Part shown: in pieces, positions 57,097 through 64,000 of the stretch
Layout of the letters: each line of letters begins with the position of its first letter
Numbering within the stretch: the first letter of the stretch is position 1
Assembly: GCF_020535565.1 (NCBI RefSeq)
Contig: NZ_CP084758.1
Location: forward strand, 647,501-711,500
Source of the DNA: Shinella sp. XGS7
GTDB lineage: Bacteria; Pseudomonadota; Gammaproteobacteria; Burkholderiales; Burkholderiaceae_C
Direction: 5' to 3'
Length of the DNA stretch: 64,000 nucleotides
Position numbers and translations under genes: made by a program
The notes under the pieces: model-generated
What the model was told of the DNA's origin: nothing
Seen by the model: the letters and a program-made list of their open reading frames with translations, nothing else
Database searches by the model: none

Positions 57097-58145
57097 GTGC
57101 AGTGCTCTCCCAAAACACCGCTGCACCCAAGGCGCAGCGCTCCGAAGGCGTCTGGGCCGCGTCCTGGCGCCGCATGCGGGCCGACAAGGTGGGCATGGTC
57201 TGCATGACCATCGTCGCCCTGTTCCTGCTGCTGGTCATCGCCTCGGGCAGCGGCCTGGTGGCCAAGAACTGGCAGAAGGAAGTGGGCGTGCCCAACGCGC
57301 CCCCGACCCTGATGGGCCCGGCTCCGGCCGAGGCCACCGGCACCATCGCCATGCCCAAGGGCCCCAATGTGGACCTCTCGGACATCGACCCGCTGGCCCC
57401 GCGCTACAAGGAGTGGGACGAGCGCGCCAAGCAGTTCAAGACCGAGGAAGTGGTCAAGTCCGAGACCCTGCCCTTCGGCGGCGACCGCCTGGGCCGCGAC
57501 GTGCTGGCCAAGGTGATCAAGGGCGCCGAGGTCTCCATCATGGTGGGCGTGCTGGCGGCCGTGGTGGCCACCATCATCGGCACCGTGCTGGGCGCCATCT
57601 CGGGCTTCTTCGGCGGCAAGGTGGGCGACTTCCTGGAGTGGCTCTACAACGTCTTCACCGCCATCCCTGGCATCCTCCTGATCTTCGCCTTCGCCGTGAT
57701 CTTCGGCCGCGGCGTGCTCTCGGTGGTGATGATCCTGGGCCTGGCCGGCTGGCCCGGCATCTACCGCCTGATCCGCGCGGAGTTCATGAAGCACTCGGTG
57801 CGCGAGTACGTGCGCTCGGCCGAGGCCATCGGGGCCTCCAAGACCAGCCGCATGTTCAAGCACATCCTGCCCAATGTCTCGCATGTGGCCCTGGTGCAGC
57901 TCTCCCTGCATGTGGTGGGCTTCATCAAGAGCGAGGTCATCCTGTCCTATCTGGGTCTGGGCGTGGGCGTGGACCAGGTCTCCTGGGGCACCATGCTGGC
58001 CGAGAGCCAGAGCGAGCTGATCCTGGGCTACTGGTGGCAGCTGGCCGCCGTGACCGGCTTCATGGCCGTCTTCGTCACCGCCTTCGCGCTCTTCACCGAT
58101 GCGCTGCGCGATGCGCTGGATCCCAAGCTGCGTGGCCTGGAGTAA
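57093..58145 (+). CDS. dppC: Dipeptide/oligopeptide ABC transporter permease, DppC type
   Basis: 350 residues. Helix 1 near 35-52 is followed by an extended periplasmic segment (about 55-125: VGVPNAPPTLMGPAPAEATG, RYKEWDERAKQF), longer than in E. coli DppC. The core domain with EYVRSAEAIGASKTSRMFKHILPN, the EAA loop, comes next. It ends DALDPKLRG as the family does. 4-base overlap with dppB and 4 bases before the ATPase gene. Confidence 0.95.
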   Translation: MSAVLSQNTAAPKAQRSEGVWAASWRRMRADKVGMVCMTIVALFLLLVIASGSGLVAKNWQKEVGVPNAPPTLMGPAPAEATGTIAMPKGPNVDLSDIDPLAPRYKEWDERAKQFKTEEVVKSETLPFGGDRLGRDVLAKVIKGAEVSIMVGVLAAVVATIIGTVLGAISGFFGGKVGDFLEWLYNVFTAIPGILLIFAFAVIFGRGVLSVVMILGLAGWPGIYRLIRAEFMKHSVREYVRSAEAIGASKTSRMFKHILPNVSHVALVQLSLHVVGFIKSEVILSYLGLGVGVDQVSWGTMLAESQSELILGYWWQLAAVTGFMAVFVTAFALFTDALRDALDPKLRGLE

Positions 58146-58149
58146 GAAC

Positions 58150-59838
58150 ATGCTTCTGAGTATTCAAGACCTCAAGGTCGCCTTCCGCATGGGCAAGGTC
58201 GACGGCCAGATGCAGCGCCAGCTGGCCGTCAAGGGCGTGAGCTTCGACATCCCCGAGAACAGCACCGTGGCCCTGGTGGGCGAGTCGGGCTCGGGCAAGA
58301 GCGTCACCGCCATGTCCATCCTCAACCTGCTGCCCAGCAACGCGGAGCGCGAAGGCAAGATCCTGTTCCAGGGTCGTGACCTGCTGCAGACCTCGCTGTC
58401 CGAGCTGCAGGGCGTGCGCGGGCGCGAGATCGCCTGCGTGTTCCAGGATCCCATGACCTCGCTGAACCCCGTGTTCACCGTGGCCGACCAGATCATGGAG
58501 CCCCTGATCAAGCACATGGGCATGAGCCGCCGCCAGGCCCTGGTGCGCGCCGAGGAGCTGCTCAATCAGGTCGGTATCCGCGAGCCGGAAAAGCGCCTCT
58601 CCGCCTATCCGCACGAGCTGTCGGGCGGCCAGCGCCAGCGTGTCATGATCGCCATGGCGCTCGCCAACCGCCCGGAACTGCTGATCGCCGACGAGCCGAC
58701 GACCGCGCTCGACGTCACCGTGCAGCGCCAGGTGATGGAGCTGATGGCCAAGCTCAAGGACACGCACAAGATGAGCATGCTGTTCATCTCGCATGACCTG
58801 GGCGTGGTGGGCGAGATCTCGGACCAGGTGGTGGTGATGCGCCACGGCCAGATCCGCGAGAAGGCGCCCGTGGCCGAGATCTTCAAGAACCCGCAGGACA
58901 GCTACACCAAGGCCCTCCTGGCCTGCCGCCCCTCGCTGACCGAGAACCCGGCCCGCCTGATGGTGATCGACGATCACATCGCCGGCCGCGCTGCGCGCGC
59001 CGAGGGCAAGGCCAAGGACCCGAACGCCCCCGTCATCCTGGAAGTGCGCGGCCTGAAGAAGAGCTTCTTCTTCAAGGAAGGCCTGTTCGGCAAGAAGGAG
59101 TTCAAGGCCGTCAAGGGCGTGAACTTCCAGCTGAAGAAGGGCTACACCCTGGGCGTGGTGGGCGAGTCCGGCTCGGGCAAGACCACCATGGGCCTGACCC
59201 TCTTGCGTCTGCACGAGCCCACCGGCGGCGAGGTGCTGTTCGAGGGCAAGGACCTGCTCAAGATGAGCGGCAACGACTGGCAGAAGATGCGCCGCCGCAT
59301 CCAGGTCGTGTTCCAGAACCCCTATGCCTCGCTGAACCCGCGCTTCACCATTGGTCAGACCCTGGTCGAACCCATGGAGATCCACGGCATCGGCGCCAGC
59401 CACAGCGAGCGCCTGGCCACGGCCAGCGCCATGCTGAAGAAGGTGGGCCTGGAGGAGAAGCACTACGGGCGCTACCCGCACATGTTCTCTGGCGGCCAGC
59501 GCCAGCGCGTGGCGATCGCCCGCGCGCTGATGCTCAATCCGCGTCTTCTGGTGCTCGACGAGCCGGTTTCGGCGCTCGACCTGTCGGTGCAGGCCCAGGT
59601 GCTGAACCTGCTTGCCGATCTGCAGGACGAGTTCCGCCTGACCTATGTCTTCATCAGCCACGACCTGGCCGTGGTGAAGTTCATCTCCGATGAGGTGCTG
59701 GTGATGCAGAACGGCGATGTGGTCGAACAGGCCGACACCGCCGCCCTGCTGGCCGCCCCCAAGCAGGAGTACACCCGCCGCCTGCTGGGCGCCGTGCCGC
59801 GTGGCTACCAGGAGGACGCGGCCGCAGCGGCCGCCTGA
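58150..59838 (+). CDS. Peptide ABC transporter ATPase with two fused nucleotide-binding domains (DppD-DppF)
   Basis: 562 residues that combine DppD and DppF in one chain. Domain 1 (about 1-265): Walker [11 protein letters not shown], signature [11 protein letters not shown], Walker [13 protein letters not shown]. Domain 2 (about 300-562): Walker [11 protein letters not shown], signature [11 protein letters not shown], Walker [13 protein letters not shown], with the oligopeptide-family tail ending after [10 protein letters not shown]. It powers DppBC. Codon use around the signature/Walker B segments (58590-58730, 59490-59600) favours CTC and CCG/ACG more than the rest of the gene. Terminator follows. 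Confidence 0.95.
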   Translation: MLLSIQDLKVAFRMGKVDGQMQRQLAVKGVSFDIPENSTVALVGESGSGKSVTAMSILNLLPSNAEREGKILFQGRDLLQTSLSELQGVRGREIACVFQDPMTSLNPVFTVADQIMEPLIKHMGMSRRQALVRAEELLNQVGIREPEKRLSAYPHELSGGQRQRVMIAMALANRPELLIADEPTTALDVTVQRQVMELMAKLKDTHKMSMLFISHDLGVVGEISDQVVVMRHGQIREKAPVAEIFKNPQDSYTKALLACRPSLTENPARLMVIDDHIAGRAARAEGKAKDPNAPVILEVRGLKKSFFFKEGLFGKKEFKAVKGVNFQLKKGYTLGVVGESGSGKTTMGLTLLRLHEPTGGEVLFEGKDLLKMSGNDWQKMRRRIQVVFQNPYASLNPRFTIGQTLVEPMEIHGIGASHSERLATASAMLKKVGLEEKHYGRYPHMFSGGQRQRVAIARALMLNPRLLVLDEPVSALDLSVQAQVLNLLADLQDEFRLTYVFISHDLAVVKFISDEVLVMQNGDVVEQADTAALLAAPKQEYTRRLLGAVPRGYQEDAAAAAA

Positions 59839-59870
59839 AGCTCATAGACAGGGCCTGTGCCCCGATCATG

Positions 59871-59896
59871 AAAGCGGCCCGCGGGCCGCTTTTTTC
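59871..59896 (+). terminator. Rho-independent terminator of the permease-ATPase operon
   Basis: Palindromic stem AAGCGGCCCG / CGGGCCGCTT (59872-59891) followed by T-rich TTTTTC, 33 bases after the stop. Confidence 0.85.
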
Positions 59897-59945
59897 TTGC
59901 CCTCCCCCCCATCGCCGCGCTTGACCCCGGCTTGTTTTCGAGATT

Positions 59946-59961
59946 AAAGTGATATCACTTT
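59946..59961. promoter_or_regulatory. Perfect 16-bp palindrome upstream of the SPFH gene
   Basis: AAAGTGATATCACTTT, fully symmetric and AT-rich in a GC-rich genome. Directly upstream of GGGAG and the ATG at 59978, so a bound protein would block transcription start. The ribbon-helix-helix protein encoded next but one is the obvious candidate ligand. Confidence 0.75.
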
Positions 59962-59977
59962 TAAGGGAGTCAGCCTC

Positions 59978-60889
59978 ATGAGCAAGAACCGTCCGGGCCC
60001 GGTGCCTGACCAAGGTCGCCTGGAACAAGCCGCTCAGACCGCCAACGGCTATCTGGCTATTCTGATGGGCCTGGCCGCCCTGGCCGCCGCGGCGCTGCTG
60101 GCCTGGCTCACCCGGGGCGAGTCCCTGGGCGCCCTGCTGATGGCCGGTCTGCTGCTGGGCGCCGGCCTGGCCCTGCTGATGGGCCTCTATATCCAGCAGC
60201 CCGGCGAGGCGCGGCTGCTGACCCTGTTCGGCCAGTACCGCGGCACCGACCGCACAGCCGGCCTGCGCTGGGCCAATCCCCTGACCCTCAAGCGCCGCGT
60301 CTCGCTGCGCGCGCGCAACTTCAATGCCCCCACGCTCAAGGTCAATGACAAGCGCGGCAACCCGGTGGAGATCAGCGCCGCCGTGGTCTGGCGGGTGGAG
60401 GACACGGCCCGCGCTGTCTTCGAGGTGGACGACTACGAGCGCTATGTCGCCGTCCAGGCCGAGGCCGCCATCCGCCATCTGGCTGCCCAGTTCGCCTATG
60501 ACGAGGGTGAAGACCTGGCCCCGGGCGAGACCACGCTGCGCGCCGGCGCCGACGAGGTGATCAGCGCCCTGCAAGCGGAACTGCAGGCGCGCTTCGCCGA
60601 GGCCGGCGTCAGCGTGCAGGACGCCAAGATCACCCATCTGGCCTATGCGCCCGAGATCGCCCAGGTAATGCTGCGCCGCCAGCAGGCCGAGGCCATCATC
60701 AGCGCCCGCAAGAAGATCGTGCAGGGCGCGGTCAGCATGGTGGAGGAGGCGCTCAAGGGCCTGTCGGAGCGGTCCATCGTGGAGCTCGATGACGAGCGCA
60801 AGGCCGCCATGGTCTCCAATCTGCTGGTGGTGCTGTGCTCCGACAAGGACACCCAGCCCATCGTCAACACCGGCACGCTCTACAACTGA
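59978..60889 (+). CDS. SPFH/Band-7 domain membrane protein
   Basis: 303 residues. Two N-terminal membrane segments (about 24-45 and 50-70), then an SPFH domain beginning [29 protein letters not shown] and containing [21 protein letters not shown]-terminal amphipathic region follows ([26 protein letters not shown]). SPFH proteins form ring-like scaffolds at the membrane and often control proteases or microdomains. AAGGGAG lies 8 bases before the ATG. Paired with a ribbon-helix-helix gene 21 bases downstream. Confidence 0.92.
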   Translation: MSKNRPGPVPDQGRLEQAAQTANGYLAILMGLAALAAAALLAWLTRGESLGALLMAGLLLGAGLALLMGLYIQQPGEARLLTLFGQYRGTDRTAGLRWANPLTLKRRVSLRARNFNAPTLKVNDKRGNPVEISAAVVWRVEDTARAVFEVDDYERYVAVQAEAAIRHLAAQFAYDEGEDLAPGETTLRAGADEVISALQAELQARFAEAGVSVQDAKITHLAYAPEIAQVMLRRQQAEAIISARKKIVQGAVSMVEEALKGLSERSIVELDDERKAAMVSNLLVVLCSDKDTQPIVNTGTLYN

Positions 60890-60910
60890 CGACGATCCAC
60901 CGCGAGCCCG

Positions 60911-61129
60911 ATGGCCAGCCCCGACAAGAAGAGCTTTGCCCTGCGCATCGATCCCGCCCTCTGGGCCGAGATCGAGCGCCTGGCTGCGCAGGAGCTGCGC
61001 TCGGTCAATGCCCAGATCGAGTACCTGCTGCGCGAGGCCCTGGCCCGCCGCGGCATCCGGCCCGACAAGGCCCCGGCGGCCCGACGCGGGCGACCGCCCG
61101 GGCCGGCGGCTCAGGACGAAGAGGGCTGA
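60911..61129 (+). CDS. Arc-like ribbon-helix-helix DNA-binding protein
   Basis: 72 residues. Ribbon strand SFALRIDPALWAEIERLA followed by helix SVNAQIEYLLREALARRG, then a basic Ala/Arg/Pro tail. This is the Arc/MetJ fold typical of small autorepressors. Co-transcribed with the SPFH gene; likely represses the pair at the 16-bp palindrome (inference). Its last 19 bases overlap the end of the convergent DUF6463 gene. Confidence 0.88.
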   Translation: MASPDKKSFALRIDPALWAEIERLAAQELRSVNAQIEYLLREALARRGIRPDKAPAARRGRPPGPAAQDEEG

Positions 61130-61515
61130 ACTCCGCCCCGGGGCTCATGACGGCGCAACAAGGCCCAGACCACGGGCAGCACCAACCAGAAGCCCGAGGC
61201 CGGCATCAGCAGCACGCCCAGAGCCCACAGGGCCAGCAAGCCCCAGCCCAGGGGTCGCAGCGCGGCCGGGTCGAGCTGAGGCTGACGCTCCAGCAGGCTC
61301 AGGGCTTGCCCCAGCAGGGCCAGGGGCGCGCCGAAGAGCAGGAACCAGGTGGCCGCCGCGAGCAACGGGTCCGCCCCCACCGCATTGAACAGACCCAGGC
61401 GCAGCATCTTCTGCAGCGGCCCGGCAAAGACCAGCAGGCCGAACACGGTGTGCAGCGCGGCCACGGCCAGCAGCCAGCGCCCCATCCAGGGGCGGTTCGT
61501 GGCAAGGGATGTCAT
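61111..61515 (-). CDS. Small four-helix membrane protein (DUF6463-like)
   Basis: 134 residues, about four hydrophobic segments (WLLAVAALHTVFGLLVFAG, LLAAATWFLLFGAPLALLGQ, LGWGLLALWALGVLLM, FWLVLPVVWALL). The N-terminal RPWMGRWLLAVAALHTVFG is the conserved end of DUF6463. Function unknown. Last in a four-gene operon; its ATG overlaps the kinase stop by 4 bases. Confidence 0.75.
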   Translation of the reverse strand: MTSLATNRPWMGRWLLAVAALHTVFGLLVFAGPLQKMLRLGLFNAVGADPLLAAATWFLLFGAPLALLGQALSLLERQPQLDPAALRPLGWGLLALWALGVLLMPASGFWLVLPVVWALLRRHEPRGGVQPSSS

Positions 61516-62864
61516 CGCTCTTCTCCTCCTATCCAGGGATTGCGGGTGCGTACCCGGGCGCCCAGCTGCGCCAGCAGCTGGTTCAGACCCAGGAAGGCGC
61601 GGTCCAGATACGGCAACTCGGGCGGCATGTCATGCAGATGCCGCATGGCCACCCGCTGCTGCGCGCGCCCCAGATGCGGCAGCGGCGCACGGGCGCCGAA
61701 ATCGAATACCGCCTCGCGAAAGGGTGCGAGCTGCCAGTCCAGCAGCGGGGCCAGGGCCGGGCGCAGCTCGCGGCGGAAACTCTCCAGATCCAGGCCCGCA
61801 TCGATCAGGCCCAGCGCCTGGTAGGCGCCGTGCAGGGCCGCATCGCCATCCGGCACCAGGGCGGCCGACCAGGCCCGGGCCAGGCCCTCGACGAGGCGAG
61901 GCGGCAAGACCCGCGTGCAGCCGAAGTCCAGCAGGCCCAGGCGGCCATCGGGCATGAAGAGGTAGTTGCCGGGATGCGGGTCGGCGTGCAGACGCCCCAG
62001 CTCGAAGACCATCAGCATGAAAGTCTCGAAGATCAGCTGGCCGTAGCGGTCACGCTCAGCCTGGCTGGGGCCCTGGGCCAGCCACTCGGCCAGATGTTGA
62101 CCCGGCAGGGCCTGCATGGCCAGCAGCTGGGGCGTGCTGAGCGCGTGGCAGACCTCGGGCACCACCAGCTGGGGCAGGCGCGGCGCCAGGGCGGCGCGGA
62201 ACTCGTCCATGGCTCGGGCTTCCTGCGCATAGTCCAGCTCGGCGGCCAGGCCGGCCTCGATCTCGTCCAGCACACGCGCCAGCAGGGCCGCATCGGGCCT
62301 GGCCCCTTCGCCCAAGGCCAGGCCACCCAGGCGCCCCAGCAGCAGGCTGCGCAAGAGGCGCATATCGCTGCTGATGGTGGCGGCAATGCCCGGGTACTGC
62401 AGCTTGAGCGCCAGCACGCGGCCATCCTCGAGCTGCGCTCTGTGCACCTGGCCCAGGCTGGCGGCCGCGAAGGCCTGGGGTTCGAAGTGGGCAAAGCGCT
62501 CGGCCCAGTCCGGCCCCAGGGCCTGGCGCATGCGCTTGCCCACCAGGGCCTGGTTCATGGGCGTGGCCTGGTAGCAGGCCCGGGCCAGCTGCTCGCGCAA
62601 GCCCTGGGGCAGCAGCTGGACCTCGCTGCTGAGCAGCTGGGCGGCCTTGAGCGCCACGCCCTTGAGCTGGTTCAGCGCGCCAAAGAGGATGCGGCCCAGC
62701 TCGGCCTCGTGCGCTGCGCGGGCCGCGGCGCGCTGTGCCTCGTCGCGCGCCAGATCGCGGGCCTTGTGGCCCAGGCGCGCGACGCCGGCCCGCGCCAGCG
62801 CGCCGCCGGCAATGGCGCCGCGCGCCACGCGGCCGCTGCGGGGCGGCTTGCTGGCCGCCGTCAT
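61512..62864 (-). CDS. ABC1/UbiB-family atypical kinase
   Basis: 450 residues. Protein-kinase-like fold of the UbiB/Coq8 group, which supports ubiquinone or other lipid metabolism through ATPase activity. Motifs: KGVALKAAQLLS (the KxGQ position reads KAAQ), the Ala-rich loop FAAASLGQVHRA, the catalytic-loop HADPHPGNYLFM and the metal-binding LLDFGCTR. Unlike UbiB it lacks C-terminal membrane helices. Joined by ATGA overlaps to the DUF2867 gene upstream and DUF6463 gene downstream. Confidence 0.9.
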   Translation of the reverse strand: MTAASKPPRSGRVARGAIAGGALARAGVARLGHKARDLARDEAQRAAARAAHEAELGRILFGALNQLKGVALKAAQLLSSEVQLLPQGLREQLARACYQATPMNQALVGKRMRQALGPDWAERFAHFEPQAFAAASLGQVHRAQLEDGRVLALKLQYPGIAATISSDMRLLRSLLLGRLGGLALGEGARPDAALLARVLDEIEAGLAAELDYAQEARAMDEFRAALAPRLPQLVVPEVCHALSTPQLLAMQALPGQHLAEWLAQGPSQAERDRYGQLIFETFMLMVFELGRLHADPHPGNYLFMPDGRLGLLDFGCTRVLPPRLVEGLARAWSAALVPDGDAALHGAYQALGLIDAGLDLESFRRELRPALAPLLDWQLAPFREAVFDFGARAPLPHLGRAQQRVAMRHLHDMPPELPYLDRAFLGLNQLLAQLGARVRTRNPWIGGEER

Positions 62865-63406
62865 GGCCGGCTTTCCCTTTGCATCTGGCGCATCACCTGG
62901 CGCAGCATCAGGGGCACGATCAGGCTGTGGGCCGGCCCCACCAGCGCCATATAGAGCCGGCCCAGACGGTTGTGCTCATGCACCACGGTGCTCAGGGCCA
63001 GGCGGCTACCGCCATCGGGCTGGGCCAGTCGCAGCAGGGACAGGCGCACATGCAGATGCTTGTCGTCATCCCCCAGCACCAGCTCGCCGGGCCGCTGCTG
63101 CTCCAGGGTGAAGATGCCCACCCGGTCGCCGATGCGATAGGCCTCGGCCGGCTTGCCCGGCTGGCGCGCGGCCAGGCCGCCCAGATCCTTGAGCCCCACC
63201 AGACGCACGACGCGGTTGCGCAAGCTCATCAGGGCCGCCATCCAGGCCGGCGTGCGCGCGCTCAGGCGCAGCCAGCTCTGCAGCAGGGGCGCCTGGGGAT
63301 CAGGGTCGGGCAGCAGATAGCAGTCGGCGAAGTCGGCCGTGGGGAGGCTGGAGGCCAGCACGCTTTGCGCCGGCACGGCGATCTTGCTCAGGGTCCAGGG
63401 GCTCAT
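62861..63406 (-). CDS. DUF2867 domain protein
   Basis: 181 residues. DUF2867 pattern: ADFADCYLLPDPDP, MSLRNRVVRLVGLKDLGG, GIFTLEQQRPGELVLGDDDKHLHVRLSLL. The fold is thought to be SRPBCC-like with a ligand pocket. No signal peptide. The function is unknown. Coupled by ATGA to the TetR gene before it and to the kinase after it. Confidence 0.8.
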   Translation of the reverse strand: MSPWTLSKIAVPAQSVLASSLPTADFADCYLLPDPDPQAPLLQSWLRLSARTPAWMAALMSLRNRVVRLVGLKDLGGLAARQPGKPAEAYRIGDRVGIFTLEQQRPGELVLGDDDKHLHVRLSLLRLAQPDGGSRLALSTVVHEHNRLGRLYMALVGPAHSLIVPLMLRQVMRQMQRESRP

Positions 63407-64000
63407 GAACGGGCCTCCCTCGCCACACCCAGGCCGCGCCGCGCCAGGCTGAGCAGCTCCAGCACGCCGCCGCCTTGCAGCAGGCGGGCCAGCTGGTTGC
63501 GCAGCAGAAAGCCGCCCAGCTCGCCCAGCTTGTTGATCAGCCCGCTCTGCAGCATCAGGGCCAGCAGGCCCAGGCTGAGATCAGTGAGCTGGGTGGTGTC
63601 GGAAAACTCGGCGCTCTCGTCCTGCAGCCAGTAGACGAGGATGGCAAACACATAGTCGGCCATCAGGCCCGCCAGCAGGCCCTTGAAGCCGCAGGGCGCG
63701 ATCTGGCCGGCCGCCTCGGCCTCGGCCAGCCAGGCCTCCACCTGGGCTTTGAGCGCGGGCTTGCCCGGCAGGGCGTCACCCATCAGCAGCAGCGGGTTCT
63801 CGCGCGCCAGGCCGCGGGTGATGGCCACGAACTCGCGATCCGGCAGCAGGCGCTCCAGCACCGCATCCACCAGGCGCTGCAGGCGCTCCTGCAGCTGGTA
63901 GCCGGCCAGGCCCTTGGTCTTGAGGGTCTGGGCCAGGGCATCGTTGATCGCCAGCTCGTAATAGCCCAGCACCAGCTTTTCCTTGCTGGGGAAGTATTTG
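63403..64000 (-). CDS. TetR-family regulator (5' end outside the window)
   Basis: The open frame runs past the right edge. The last residues visible, YFPSKEKLVLGYYE, are the end of a TetR recognition helix region, so only about the first 40-50 residues are missing. The C-terminal domain (LQERLQRLVDAVLERLL, FVAITRGLARENPLLLM, ILVYWLQDESAEFSDT) is a helical ligand domain. First gene of the TetR-DUF2867-ABC1-DUF6463 operon. The GTG at 63972 is internal, not the start. Confidence 0.85.
   Translation of the reverse strand, partial: KYFPSKEKLVLGYYELAINDALAQTLKTKGLAGYQLQERLQRLVDAVLERLLPDREFVAITRGLARENPLLLMGDALPGKPALKAQVEAWLAEAEAAGQIAPCGFKGLLAGLMADYVFAILVYWLQDESAEFSDTTQLTDLSLGLLALMLQSGLINKLGELGGFLLRNQLARLLQGGGVLELLSLARRGLGVAREARS

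Overview
The window is very GC-rich (roughly 70% by eye), densely packed, and looks like chromosomal DNA of a betaproteobacterium of the order Burkholderiales, most likely the Roseateles/Pelomonas/Mitsuaria-Leptothrix neighbourhood. This is inferred from codon use, gene families (GatCAB, PyrE, plant-type iPGM, H-NS with a TWSGRGR motif, Czc and Ars clusters) and many TGATG/ATGA stop-start overlaps. No rRNA, tRNA, CRISPR array, insertion sequence or prophage was recognised. The first gene (gatA) and the last (a TetR regulator) are cut by the window edges.

Layout. 1-10.5 kb is housekeeping: gatA-gatB, a DUF4124-like gene coupled to pyrE, a TonB-dependent receptor, exonuclease III, phosphoglycerate mutase and a degenerate HD-GYP protein. 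10.6-16.8 kb holds a minus-strand set: a persulfide dioxygenase-rhodanese fusion, a class III nucleotidyl cyclase with TolB-like and TPR regions, a PAP2/vanadium-haloperoxidase-like protein with a GTT-repeat N-terminus, and a subtilase. The last three are tightly spaced and I know of no described system with this make-up. 16.8-20.7 kb has a TetR/membrane-protein divergent pair with a perfect operator-like palindrome, and a TPR-GAF-GGDEF protein.

20.7-35.5 kb is a metal and metalloid resistance island. A CadR-like MerR regulator diverges from a P-type ATPase gene that carries an apparent 4-bp duplication frameshift. Then come czcI, czcC, a free-standing periplasmic protein, czcB, czcA and a second small periplasmic protein. 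On the opposite strand lies arsR-arsC-aqpS-arsH-arsO, with an aquaglyceroporin where an ArsB/Acr3 pump would usually be, plus a DHA2 drug-efflux MFS gene.

35.7-44.8 kb is mixed: H-NS coupled to a glyoxalase-II-like hydrolase, LuxR and Crp/Fnr regulators, an M48 peptidase, a flavin reductase, a thioredoxin whose CGPC active site is SGPA, a membrane PAS-GGDEF cyclase and a ZntB-type transporter. 44.8-59.9 kb is a large peptide ABC transporter locus: six tandem paralogous periplasmic binding proteins on the minus strand, diverging from one set of two permeases and one double-domain ATPase on the plus strand. 59.9-64 kb holds an SPFH protein plus ribbon-helix-helix regulator behind a perfect 16-bp palindrome, and a four-gene operon (TetR, DUF2867, ABC1 kinase, DUF6463) joined by ATGA overlaps.

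The most interesting items are the cyclase/PAP2/subtilase set, the cysteine-less thioredoxin, the six-fold binding-protein array, the frameshifted metal ATPase and the SPFH/RHH pair. All family calls come from reading motifs; no database search was run.
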